Of a DNA stretch of 64,000 nt, positions 55,501 through 64,000 are shown in pieces. This DNA comes from an uncultured Bacteroidia bacterium. Lineage in GTDB: Bacteria > Bacteroidota > Bacteroidia > J057 > CALAJH01. The position numbers and the translations under genes were made by a program. The notes under the pieces were generated by a model. That model had not been told where the DNA came from. It did no database searches and was given only the letters and a program-made list of their open reading frames with translations. The DNA lies in contig CALAJH010000012.1 of NCBI GenBank assembly GCA_937922655.1, positions 1-64,000 of the forward strand, read 5' to 3'. The first letter of the stretch is position 1. Each line of letters starts with the position of its first letter.

Positions 55501-57732
55501 ATGAAAACTGCACAAGCCCTGAGTTTATGCATTTTCCTGCTTTTGGGCGGAAATGCGGCGTTGGCGCAAAAAAGCAAGGCCAACAAACTATACGAGGCCT
55601 CGGCTTACGACGAAGCCATCCAAGAATACAAGAAAATCATTGAAAAAAACGGCGACGACAAAAACGCCATTCGCCGTTTGGCCTACTGCTATTGGCAGAC
55701 CCGCAATTATACCGAAGCCTACAACTGGTACAACCTTTTGGACAAAAAAGGCATCGAGCGGGCCGAAGACCGTTACTATTTTGGTCACGTACTTAAATCT
55801 TTGGGACAGTTCGACAAAGCCAAAAAACAGTTCGAACTCTATAAAAAATCGCAGGGAGGTATTGAGTCCGTGGGCGTTAAGATGATTGCCTCCGTGGACA
55901 GCGCCATTCGTTATGCGTCCGACCCCAAAGAATACAAAACCGAACGCATCGTCAAACTCAATTCCAATCGCGACGACTTTTCCCCCACCCTGTTTAGAGG
56001 AGACTTGGTATATGCCTCCTCGCGCGACTATTCCGACCCCAAAATCAAGCGCAACCCGCGTTCGGGCCAACCAAACGCCAATATTTATCGTGCGAAAGTG
56101 TTTGAAAAATCCAACGTGGACGTCCCCGTGGGATTCGGTGGAAAAATCAAGGACTCCAAGCGCGTGGTGAACTCCTTGCAGGACGAGGGGCCGGTAACCT
56201 TCGACCCTTCGGGACAAGTTATGTACTTTACCCGCAACTTTTTCGTCCGTCCCAATCCCGACCTTCAAGCCACGGGTACGGTCGTTTTGAAAATTTATCA
56301 GGCCGAACTCGTCAACGGCGAATGGACGAACGTCAAAGAACTGCCTTTCAACAGCAACCGTTTCAGTTGCGCTCATCCCTCGATGTCCAAAGACGGAAAA
56401 ACCCTTTATTTTGCCTCCGACCGCCATTGCAAAGGCTTAAAGTATCGTTATCGCGACTTTGACCTTTACGCCGTCACCTACGACGGCAAAAAATGGGGCA
56501 AACCTTACAATCTCGGCGATACCGTCAATACCCCCGGCCACGAGGCCTTTCCCAATATTCACCCGAACGGCAAACTTTATTTTGCCTCCAATTACCATCC
56601 GGGGCTGGGCGGCTTCGACATGTTCGAGGCTACACCCGACAAAGAAGGCAAAAAATGGGTTTCCGTTCGCAATCTACGCGGCGAAATCAACTCGCCGGGC
56701 GACGAGGTGGGTATCGTTTTCACCGACAATTCCCTTCAAACAGCCTACGTAAGTTCGAATCGTTCGGGCGGCTTCGGCGGCGACGACATCTATTACGTGT
56801 ATCACGTAGCGTTGGAGAAAAAGGAGGAGGCCCCCGTGGTGAAAAAGATATACATTTCGGGAACCGTAATCGAAGAAATCGCACGCAAAAACGGCGGTCA
56901 ATGGGAAAAAGTCTTAGGCAAAACGCTTTCCGACGTTGCCCTTAAACTACGCAAATCCGACGGCCGCACTTACGATGCGATTACCGGTTCCGACGGCCGT
57001 TTTAGAATCGAAGTGGATTCGGAAGGAAATTACACCGTCGTTGCGGATAAACCCGGGTATTTCGTAACCAAAACCGAAATCAATCCATCGGAATTTAAAC
57101 CCTTTTCCGAGGCGGAAATCGTTGCCGACAAGCGTATTCCCATCGAAAAAATCATTTTGGACAAAGCGGGAGCCAACCGCGATACCCTGCCCATGATATT
57201 TTTTGATTTGGATAAATCCGACGTCAAGGCCGATTTTTACGACGAACTCGACCAAGTGGCCAAAATCATGACCGACAACCCGCGTTTGAAAATCGAGATT
57301 GGCGGGCATGCTTGTCCCATTGGCTATCCCGCGTACAATTATCCGCTTTCCGAACGTCGTGCAACGGCCGCCTTCAAGTACTTGACGGAACAAAAAGGCA
57401 TTGCGCCCGACAGGCTGGTGGTCGTTGGTTACGGCGAAGACAGCGTTTTAACCAAAAACTATAAAGAATACGCCAAAAACCGTCGCGATGAATTTATTAT
57501 TCGCGATATCGACTACCCCTCGGGCAAAGCGACCCCGGCTATGGCCGGCGCTTCGGGAACGCATCGTGGACGCGACTACTCTCTTAATGCCGACGGGACC
57601 TACACCGTCAAAAAAGGTGATACGCTTTATGGAATCGCCGTATCGTCGGGAGTGTCCGTGCCTTACCTTAAAAAAATCAACGGCCTCAAAAACAACCTCA
57701 TTGAGGTGGGGCAGGTGTTGAAAGTGCGTTAG
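55501..57732 (+). CDS. PorE-like TPR / PD40 / OmpA protein with LysM
   Basis: 743 residues. After a signal peptide (ends NAALAQ) come TPRs (about 25-140), a WD40-like PD40 propeller (about 150-440, with repeats such as HPSMSKDGKTLYFASDR), a carboxypeptidase-regulatory-like domain (about 450-560), an OmpA domain (about 563-655: IFFDLDKSDVK, LSERRATAAFKYL) and a C-terminal LysM (about 700-743). In T9SS, PorE proteins of the first four parts bind peptidoglycan and anchor outer-membrane components. The LysM adds a second possible cell-wall contact. It ends the type B operon, followed by a terminator. Confidence 0.9.
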   Translation: MKTAQALSLCIFLLLGGNAALAQKSKANKLYEASAYDEAIQEYKKIIEKNGDDKNAIRRLAYCYWQTRNYTEAYNWYNLLDKKGIERAEDRYYFGHVLKSLGQFDKAKKQFELYKKSQGGIESVGVKMIASVDSAIRYASDPKEYKTERIVKLNSNRDDFSPTLFRGDLVYASSRDYSDPKIKRNPRSGQPNANIYRAKVFEKSNVDVPVGFGGKIKDSKRVVNSLQDEGPVTFDPSGQVMYFTRNFFVRPNPDLQATGTVVLKIYQAELVNGEWTNVKELPFNSNRFSCAHPSMSKDGKTLYFASDRHCKGLKYRYRDFDLYAVTYDGKKWGKPYNLGDTVNTPGHEAFPNIHPNGKLYFASNYHPGLGGFDMFEATPDKEGKKWVSVRNLRGEINSPGDEVGIVFTDNSLQTAYVSSNRSGGFGGDDIYYVYHVALEKKEEAPVVKKIYISGTVIEEIARKNGGQWEKVLGKTLSDVALKLRKSDGRTYDAITGSDGRFRIEVDSEGNYTVVADKPGYFVTKTEINPSEFKPFSEAEIVADKRIPIEKIILDKAGANRDTLPMIFFDLDKSDVKADFYDELDQVAKIMTDNPRLKIEIGGHACPIGYPAYNYPLSERRATAAFKYLTEQKGIAPDRLVVVGYGEDSVLTKNYKEYAKNRRDEFIIRDIDYPSGKATPAMAGASGTHRGRDYSLNADGTYTVKKGDTLYGIAVSSGVSVPYLKKINGLKNNLIEVGQVLKVR

Positions 57733-57769
57733 CCGGACGACTCACCGTATTTTACTTATAGTTTGTAGG

Positions 57770-57802
57770 AAAAAGGGCGTGCCTGCGTGGCGGCCCTTTT
57801 TT
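57770..57802 (+). terminator. Rho-independent terminator of the type B operon
   Basis: Stem AAAAAGGGC with GCCCTTTTT (57770-57778 and 57793-57801), GC-rich loop, T run to 57802. Confidence 0.75.
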
Positions 57803-57813
57803 GTGCTGTTCGC

Positions 57814-58731
57814 TTAACCGCGCCATTCGTTGATTTTATTAATCAATTTGATGTAGTAATTAGGTTTGAAAATGTGTTTAAACGTACGAAAATCTGCTGA
57901 ACGGTGGGGAATATAAAAGGGGGGAACGGTGTAAGGAGAGGGCAGGGGATGAACGGGAACGGCGGCCATGTGATGGTGCCGCGAACCGACGGTATTCGTA
58001 CCGTACTTTCCAAAGCCGATGTTGGAAACCAAATTGACGTTGGGGGTCAGCGACAGTTTACCGTGAACCCAGCCGGCGAACCCCCAATGATACGACCAAG
58101 CTCCGCGAATCGCACCCCGCCAAACCCGTTCGAGACGGTCTTCCCACCAACGCGCCACGACGGGATGGACGAAAAGTTCTCGCATCATGCCCGCGTCGCG
58201 AAATTCGGGCCACAATTTCATTTCCAAATCCATGAGTTTCCAAGCCCTGCGCCACGTCGCCCAACCCCAAATGTGCGGATACAAAGAAAAATAGGCGCTC
58301 CACGGGCCGACACGCTTTCCGTTTTGCCAGTTGTTGCCCCCGATGTGGTAAACCCGCTCGTCGTCGCGAAACCGCTCTAAAAAATGCCGGCAATAGAAAA
58401 AAAAATCGGGGTGCGCCAAACAGTCGTCTTCAAGAACGATTCCCTCTTCAACGTTCTCAAAGAACCAGTCCAGCGCCCCCGCGACCGCGCCTTTTAATCC
58501 GACGTTCTCTTGACGAAAAAGCTTGTGGAAGTCGCAATCCCAATCGGGCGTTGAAACGATGCGTCGGGTAAGCTCGCAGCGTTCGAATTCTTCTGCGCTT
58601 CGAGCGCCGTCGGCGGCGACAAACAGCTTGGTCGGTTTTAGTGTGCGCAAAGTTTCCCACACACGCGCCGTCGTGTCGGGACGATTGAAGACGATAAAAA
58701 GAATCGGAACGTCAAAGCCTGTTTTCATCAT
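57814..58731 (-). CDS. Glycosyltransferase, GT-A fold
   Basis: 305 residues from ATG 58731; ATG 58728 is equally possible. The N-terminus VPILFIVFNRPDTTARVWETLRTLKP is typical of a nucleotide-sugar transferase family found in Bacteroidota polysaccharide clusters. VAADGAR, then VEEGIVLEDDCLAH with the DDC metal site (about residue 108), and HIWGWATWRRAW further on complete the pattern. The acceptor is unknown, probably a surface glycan. It lies beside envelope genes but no other glycan gene is in the window. Confidence 0.88.
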   Translation of the reverse strand: MMKTGFDVPILFIVFNRPDTTARVWETLRTLKPTKLFVAADGARSAEEFERCELTRRIVSTPDWDCDFHKLFRQENVGLKGAVAGALDWFFENVEEGIVLEDDCLAHPDFFFYCRHFLERFRDDERVYHIGGNNWQNGKRVGPWSAYFSLYPHIWGWATWRRAWKLMDLEMKLWPEFRDAGMMRELFVHPVVARWWEDRLERVWRGAIRGAWSYHWGFAGWVHGKLSLTPNVNLVSNIGFGKYGTNTVGSRHHHMAAVPVHPLPSPYTVPPFYIPHRSADFRTFKHIFKPNYYIKLINKINEWRG

Positions 58732-58740
58732 AAATGCAAA

Positions 58741-58759
58741 CCCCCGCACAAGGCGGGGG
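58741..58759 (-). terminator. Hairpin upstream of the glycosyltransferase gene
   Basis: Stem CCCCCGC with GCGGGGG, 5-base loop, only a short T run on the minus strand. It could end the 80-residue gene's transcript or attenuate read-through into the glycosyltransferase gene. Confidence 0.45.
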
Positions 58760-58766
58760 AGCGAGC

Positions 58767-59009
58767 TTAGTTTTTGCTGAGGCTCATCATCGCTTCTATG
58801 TTGGTCAGCGTTCGGCGGATTTTGGCGAAGTGTCTGTCGTCCAAATGGCGCAAGCCAAGCCTTTCGGCCTCGTGAATGGTGTCAAGATGGTAGCCCACCT
58901 CGTTCACCCGCAAATGCGCCTTGCCGTCGTTAACCTTAATGTGCGTGAGCTCGTCGTTCAAAAACTTTTTCGCGGTGCGGATACGTTGCTCCAATACGAA
59001 CTGATCCAT
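58767..59009 (-). CDS. Small hypothetical protein, 80 residues
   Basis: 80 residues from ATG 59009, cytoplasmic, charged and helical: an N-terminal helix (QRIRTAKKFLNDEL), a short strand segment, then a helix pair rich in His, Arg and Leu. No family recognised. The hairpin at 58741-58759 lies between it and the glycosyltransferase, so the two may form a minus-strand unit. Confidence rests on composition and the clean start. Confidence 0.55.
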   Translation of the reverse strand: MDQFVLEQRIRTAKKFLNDELTHIKVNDGKAHLRVNEVGYHLDTIHEAERLGLRHLDDRHFAKIRRTLTNIEAMMSLSKN

Positions 59010-59219
59010 TGCTTTTACCTATGTGGCTTGTTTTTGATTTAATTACCCGATTGAATTTTTGCCGCCGATATTTTTTGGCGAAATGGACGGCTAAATTACT
59101 ACGAATAAACGCTCGTGTCAAGTTTTCCATAAAAAAATAATAATTTATTTTCATAAAAAACATTTTCGGCACGGCAATATAAGGCGGTTGAACGTTTGAC
59201 CTCCCTTACTCAAAAACTA

Positions 59220-59252
59220 TTGTTTATCATATGGATTTTTTTCGTAACTTTA
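59220..59252 (+). promoter_or_regulatory. Promoter of the C25 peptidase gene
   Basis: TTG at 59220-59222, 22 bases, then TAACTTTA at 59245-59252 (one mismatch to TAnnTTTG). The ATG is 37 bases further on. Confidence 0.5.
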
Positions 59253-59289
59253 CATTGATTCCAAGTTTCCAAAACGGAAGCAAAATAAA

Positions 59290-62200
59290 ATGTCGGAAAT
59301 GAGACGTATATTAAAAAGCTCTTTTTTCTTGTTTTTGGCTATGTCAATCTGCGCGTGGACGAATTTTATCCATGCGCAACCTATGCGCCTCGGTTACGAC
59401 TGGGTCAATCCACAGCATGAATATCTTAAAATCAAGGTCGGCCGAACGGGTATCTATCGTATTTACGCTCCGCAGCTCAAATTGACCGAACCCGTTGCGC
59501 CGCGCAATCTTCGTCTTTGGTATCGCGGCGAGGAACAAGCGCTTTATGTTTTCGACCAAGGCAACGACGGTCGTTTCGACGGACAAGATTATTTTGAGTT
59601 TTTCGGACAAAGAAACGACGGTTGGGACGACGTCGAATTGTATCGAGAACCGGTTTCCGGCGTTTTTTCCGCCCGGCAACACACCAATCCTTTCGCCAGT
59701 ATTTATACCGACACCTCGGCGTATTTTTTGATGCTAAATTCCACGCGTTCGGACGCTTTTACTTATACCAACGAGTTTAATCCCGACTATATGGCCTATC
59801 CTTTGGTGCAAAAGTTTCGGGAAGATTCCGTAATGTTTTGGTTGCCCGGAAGCGGAGGAAGTTATTATGTTTCGGGGGGCTCCCGCGACGACAACTTCAA
59901 TCATAATTCCGATTTCGTCGGCGGGGAAGGTTATGTGGGTCCGAATTTCAATTCGACGCTCAATCTGACGTTTCCCACGCCGCACAAATATCAAGGCAAC
60001 GACGCAACGGCCCCGGTTTTGACCTACTCTTTGGTCTCAAGGTCAAATCCCGGAGGCACGGGCGGGCAAGGAATGCACAGGGTTCGAGTGGCGGTCGGTT
60101 CGAGTTCCAAAGAGTCGGCCTTTTGGGGCTACAACCTGCACAGAGACACCCTTATTCTCGGATTAAACGATGTTAATTCGGGTCCGAACGGAACGGTCGT
60201 TTCCTTTACCGTTTTGCCCGGCCCCTCGTCCCCGCCGACGCATGTTCCTTGTTGGGTTAGGATGCAATACGACAGAACCTTTAACTTTTCGGGCGCAAGG
60301 GAAAAAGCCTTTCGTTTTGAAAACAATCAAAACTCCATTTTGCAGTTGCGCATTGAGGGGGTATCGATACAAACGGGGGACGAATTTTTTGTCTTTGATT
60401 TAACCAACAAAAAACGAATTCGCGGTATTCGCGACGGCAATCGAATATTCTTTGCCGTTCCGAGATTTGCGGGGGAAAGCCGGTTTTATTTCTCCACCTC
60501 TTCGGCAATACGCCAAATATCCGATTCGCTTATCGTCAAAGCGTCGCTTTCTTATCATTCCAATCCCTCGGCGGGAGCGGAGTTTGTCATCGTTACCCAT
60601 CGTGCTTTTGCCGCATCCGCTCAAAAATACGCCGAATATCGCGCCAACAATCCCTACAATCGTTTGTCGAGCAAAGTCGTTTACATGGACGAACTTTACG
60701 ACGAATTTGCATACGGCGCGATTACTCCTTTGGCTATAAAACGTTTTGTTTGGGTGGCGAATCAGCGTTGGCAAATCAAACCGAAGTACGTTCTTTTGTG
60801 GGGAAAAGCGACCGCTTTTTTTAGAAATTCGCAAGGAACGGCGACAAATTGGGCGCGGGTTCCCACTTGGGGTTATCCCTGTTCAGACTTGCTTTTGGTT
60901 ACCAACTATAATCCAAACGGCATTCAAAACGAACCTTTGGTACCGATTGGAAGAATCAATATTTTGAACGATGCCGAGGGCGAAGCGTATTTGGAAAAAA
61001 TAAAACAATACGAATCCTCGCCGTTTCAACCGTGGATGAAGCATGGATTGCAACTGGGGGGCGGAACCAATCTTACCGAACAATCGGGCATTCGCAGTTT
61101 TATGCTCACGGCTAAAGATATCTTTGAAACGGGTACGTTTTCCGGACGTTCGTTCTATTTTCAAAAAACAAACAGCGACTTAATCAGCGCAGATACGGGC
61201 GTCGTCGTCAGTCAATTAATCAATTCCGGCGTAAACATTGTTTATATTTTTGGGCACTCGAATACCAATGTTTACGATGTCGAATTTGGCGAGGCTACCG
61301 ACTATCAAAACTGGGGAAAATATCCCTTCGTTATGGCCAACGGTTGCTATTCCGGCGATTACAGTACCAATACCGTTACTCACGGCGAACGCTTTATCAA
61401 AGAACCCGGTCGTGGGGGAATCGGTTTTATGGCCTCTTCAAGCGAAGGCTATTTGCATCCCTTGGGTATGTACTCGAACTTGTTTTATCAGGTGGCTTAT
61501 GACGATTCGGTGGGAAGCGCCATCGGTTCCATACAAAAGGAAACCATCAAAAGATACTCGCCGAACGGTCAGGCTCAAATAAACAGAATGCTCAATCACG
61601 CCCGTCAAATCAACCTGCAATGCGACCCTTCATTGGCTTTATACAGTCCCAAGTTGCCTGATTTGGCCATCAATGAACCCGGTATCGAATTTATTCCCGC
61701 CAATCCTTCCACAGCCGACAATCTAATTAAATTCAAAATTCGCGTTTACAATTACGGTCTAAAAAACAAAAAAGCGTTTACGCTTGGTTTGAAAAGATAC
61801 GTACAAACCACAGGCGAAACTTTCAACCATCCTGTGGCAACATTTCAACCGTTTATGGGTTTGGACACCGTTGTGGACTATGAAATTACGGTGTTTGGAT
61901 ACGGTTCCAGAGGTTTAAATCGCTTTGAATTCAAGGTGGATTACAACGACGAAATTGCCGAACTTAATGAAGAAAACAACGTCGTTGTCATTGAAAAAGT
62001 GATTCGTTCCCAATATCCCGCCATCGTATATCCATGGCCTTTTGCCGTTATCAATAAAAATCAAATATCGTTGATGGCCTCGACTTACGAGGTTGTTCGC
62101 GATAACGAACCGATATATTATTACTTTGAAATCGATACATCCCATAAATTCAATTCGCCGATGTTTCGGCAATCGGGCGCCGTTCAAGGGACCAGTATTG

Positions 62201-64000
62201 AAGGCAGTTGGCCGTTGCCTTTTGCGTTGCAAGACAGTACGGTATATTATTGGAAGGTGAAAATATCGTCGGCTTCGGGGGGCGAGTCGTTGTGGGAAAA
62301 CGCCTCGTTTCAATACGTTGTCGGGCCGCACGAAGGTTGGGCGCAAGCGCGTCCCCCGCAGTTTTTCGACGATCCCACGCAAACCATTCGTATGGATAGA
62401 AACCGAATGCGTTGGGAATTTGAGGATTTAAAAGGCGAAGTTTCTCTTTCCATCGGCAATCAAAATTCCATCATTGTCAATTTAGCGGGTAACACCTACG
62501 CCACCCTAACTCAACTTAACGACGTCATTGCCTCGGTCGGCGGTACGTCGATGTTTTATTCGGTGATAGACGGCGTATCGCTTAAACCGATAACTTATAA
62601 TTTTGATTTGGGATACTGCGACTGGATACAAGTGCCGGGCAATATGAACCAACTGGTGGCGGCCATAAACAATATGAAAATCGGGGATTATATTGCGATA
62701 CTGGCTACGGGTCCGCGCATCAACTTATGGTCGGAAAATCTCAAAGACGCGCTGAGAAGTTGCGGTATGTCGAATCAAATCTTTGGCTTGCCGCCCAACG
62801 ATAGATTTTTGTTTGTCGGACGTAAAGGCATGGCTCCGGGAACCGCATGGGAATCCATTGAACGTATTGCTTCGGGGATGCGGCTTAACGTTACGCTTTT
62901 TACCAAGAATCCGCGCGGACGCATATTTTCTCCCCAAATCGGTCCTGGGTTGGAGTGGGTGGATTATATTTGGCATTGGAACGGCGCCGAAACCAACGGA
63001 AAAGATTCGGTCAGAACATGGGTCTACGGCGTGGGACAAAACTCACAAAACCAATCCATTGCCGGTCTTGCCAACATCGGTTCGGGGAAATACGACTTTC
63101 CCGAACAAGCCCAACAATTCGACAAACTTCGTCTTGAAGCCTACGCCGCAGACCCACAAAGTTATACCGCGCCGCAGCTAAAACATTGGTACGTATTGTA
63201 CAAACCCGCACCCGAAGCCCTAATCGACCCGTTTACCGATTATCAATTTACGGGCGACATCGAACAGGGAATGGATTTATATTTACGTCTTTATGCACGC
63301 AATATTTCCAACATTGACATGCTTAAGCCGCTTTTGATTCGTTACGAATGGCGAACCCCCAAAGGCGAAACTATATTCTTGGATACGCTCAGAAGAGCGG
63401 TGCTTTTGGCCAATTCCGGTTATTCGTTTGATTATACGATTAGCTCCATTTCCGACAAAATCAAGGCGTATAATATCGAGGGCATGAACACCCTTATCGT
63501 TACCATAAATCCCGACCTTGAACAACCCGAACAGTACTATTACAACAATATTTTTTACCTAAGTTTCAACGTTCGACGCGATAAAATCAACCCGATTCTC
63601 GACGTTACTTTCAACGGAAAACATATCGTTGACGGGGATATTGTTACTCCCAATCCGAATATTCGGGTAATGGTTAACGACGAAAACAAATTTCAAATCA
63701 TCGACGATTCAACGAGTATAGTGGTCAGTATATTTCCCGCCGATTTGCCTTCGTTGATAAGAGATGGCGTAAGAACTTTGCCTTATCCGGGTGACAACGT
63801 CAATTATCGAATCAACAACTATACGTTTACGCCCGCCAAAGGCCCGGAAAACAAAGCCTATATTGAATTTTCACCGGGTAAAATGGAAAACGGAAATTAC
63901 ATATTGGAAGCCAATGCTCGGGACAAATCCGGCAACTTTGCAGGTAACGTCGTTTATCGAATCGGTTTTAAAGTAATCAACGAATCTACGATTACCGACG
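59290..64000 (+). CDS. Very large C25 (gingipain-type) peptidase, 3' partial
   Basis: 1570 residues are visible from ATG 59290 (MSEMRRIL); the frame is open to the window edge. A signal peptide ends CAWTNFIHAQ. An N-terminal PorU-like region (about 33-400) precedes the C25 catalytic domain, with His656 in FGHSN and Cys686 in ANGCYSG. A CARDB Ig-like domain (about 790-903, starting LPDLAINEP and ending NEENNVV) and an ILEI/PANDER-like segment (about 1058-1195, with IGDYIAILATGP and FLFVGRKGM) follow. It is a secreted protease of the gingipain/PorU class; PorU is the T9SS sortase, but this protein is longer and has extra modules. I recall similar long proteins labelled PorU2, unverified. The GC content looks lower than in the rest of the window. 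Confidence 0.85.
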   Translation, partial: MSEMRRILKSSFFLFLAMSICAWTNFIHAQPMRLGYDWVNPQHEYLKIKVGRTGIYRIYAPQLKLTEPVAPRNLRLWYRGEEQALYVFDQGNDGRFDGQDYFEFFGQRNDGWDDVELYREPVSGVFSARQHTNPFASIYTDTSAYFLMLNSTRSDAFTYTNEFNPDYMAYPLVQKFREDSVMFWLPGSGGSYYVSGGSRDDNFNHNSDFVGGEGYVGPNFNSTLNLTFPTPHKYQGNDATAPVLTYSLVSRSNPGGTGGQGMHRVRVAVGSSSKESAFWGYNLHRDTLILGLNDVNSGPNGTVVSFTVLPGPSSPPTHVPCWVRMQYDRTFNFSGAREKAFRFENNQNSILQLRIEGVSIQTGDEFFVFDLTNKKRIRGIRDGNRIFFAVPRFAGESRFYFSTSSAIRQISDSLIVKASLSYHSNPSAGAEFVIVTHRAFAASAQKYAEYRANNPYNRLSSKVVYMDELYDEFAYGAITPLAIKRFVWVANQRWQIKPKYVLLWGKATAFFRNSQGTATNWARVPTWGYPCSDLLLVTNYNPNGIQNEPLVPIGRINILNDAEGEAYLEKIKQYESSPFQPWMKHGLQLGGGTNLTEQSGIRSFMLTAKDIFETGTFSGRSFYFQKTNSDLISADTGVVVSQLINSGVNIVYIFGHSNTNVYDVEFGEATDYQNWGKYPFVMANGCYSGDYSTNTVTHGERFIKEPGRGGIGFMASSSEGYLHPLGMYSNLFYQVAYDDSVGSAIGSIQKETIKRYSPNGQAQINRMLNHARQINLQCDPSLALYSPKLPDLAINEPGIEFIPANPSTADNLIKFKIRVYNYGLKNKKAFTLGLKRYVQTTGETFNHPVATFQPFMGLDTVVDYEITVFGYGSRGLNRFEFKVDYNDEIAELNEENNVVVIEKVIRSQYPAIVYPWPFAVINKNQISLMASTYEVVRDNEPIYYYFEIDTSHKFNSPMFRQSGAVQGTSIEGSWPLPFALQDSTVYYWKVKISSASGGESLWENASFQYVVGPHEGWAQARPPQFFDDPTQTIRMDRNRMRWEFEDLKGEVSLSIGNQNSIIVNLAGNTYATLTQLNDVIASVGGTSMFYSVIDGVSLKPITYNFDLGYCDWIQVPGNMNQLVAAINNMKIGDYIAILATGPRINLWSENLKDALRSCGMSNQIFGLPPNDRFLFVGRKGMAPGTAWESIERIASGMRLNVTLFTKNPRGRIFSPQIGPGLEWVDYIWHWNGAETNGKDSVRTWVYGVGQNSQNQSIAGLANIGSGKYDFPEQAQQFDKLRLEAYAADPQSYTAPQLKHWYVLYKPAPEALIDPFTDYQFTGDIEQGMDLYLRLYARNISNIDMLKPLLIRYEWRTPKGETIFLDTLRRAVLLANSGYSFDYTISSISDKIKAYNIEGMNTLIVTINPDLEQPEQYYYNNIFYLSFNVRRDKINPILDVTFNGKHIVDGDIVTPNPNIRVMVNDENKFQIIDDSTSIVVSIFPADLPSLIRDGVRTLPYPGDNVNYRINNYTFTPAKGPENKAYIEFSPGKMENGNYILEANARDKSGNFAGNVVYRIGFKVINESTITD

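Noticed and set aside
59290-64000. Calling the C25 protein PorU itself
   Set aside because: It is longer than the PorU I know (about 1150-1300 residues) and contains CARDB and ILEI-like modules after the protease, so only the broader class is supported.

Overview
The window comes from a Bacteroidota chromosome, most likely a Saprospiria- or Chitinophagia-like lineage, though the placement is inferred from gene content only. The grounds are type IX secretion system (T9SS) substrates with both type A and type B C-terminal sorting domains, a PorP/SprF-family protein, a PorE-like OmpA lipoprotein-type anchor, SprB and SBBP repeat proteins, a gingipain-type (C25) peptidase, and near-universal TAnnTTTG -7 promoter elements in place of Shine-Dalgarno signals. 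No phage, insertion sequence, CRISPR array or replication origin was seen.

Layout. 1-1.7 kb: tail of a secreted repeat protein with a dockerin-like end. 1.7-10 kb: housekeeping genes (queuosine precursor transporter, two tandem tRNA-Glu, a cytochrome c / methyltransferase / gamma carbonic anhydrase / proC / lipoprotein operon, inositol monophosphatase, deoxynucleoside kinase, a cytochrome b5-like protein, purQ directly behind tRNA-Ala, dcd). 10-18 kb: one 2625-residue cell-surface protein with 7 SBBP and about 22 SprB-type repeats. 18-26 kb: thiolase, S41 protease, pyrG, a fasciclin lipoprotein, CCA-adding enzyme, transaldolase. 26-30.5 kb: a second large T9SS type A protein with a recent internal duplication. 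30.8-41 kb: OmpA/TPR lipoprotein, tryptophan 2,3-dioxygenase, ychF, a TPR protein, an ELWxTDGT protein, DUF952 and an MltD-like transglycosylase. 41-49.8 kb: a 1713-residue type B adhesin followed 2 bases later by a zinc-ribbon GTPase, then a DUF2141 protein and another type A protein. 50-57.7 kb: typA, then a type B substrate / PorP-SprF / PorE-like operon. 57.8-64 kb: glycosyltransferase, a small unknown gene, and the start of a very large C25 peptidase that runs off the right edge and has no stop in the window.

The common theme is cell-surface export. Five complete proteins carry T9SS sorting domains, one operon pairs a type B substrate with its likely outer-membrane attachment partners, and the last gene is a C25 peptidase of the class that includes the T9SS sortase. 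The most unusual items are the type B adhesin plus zinc-ribbon GTPase pair, the C25 protein with CARDB and ILEI/PANDER-like modules, and the tRNA-Ala/purQ junction, where a single base separates the tRNA from the start codon.

Start codons were reassigned for many genes because the longest open frames begin at TTG upstream of a better ATG. Function calls rest on motif recognition by eye; no database search was run.
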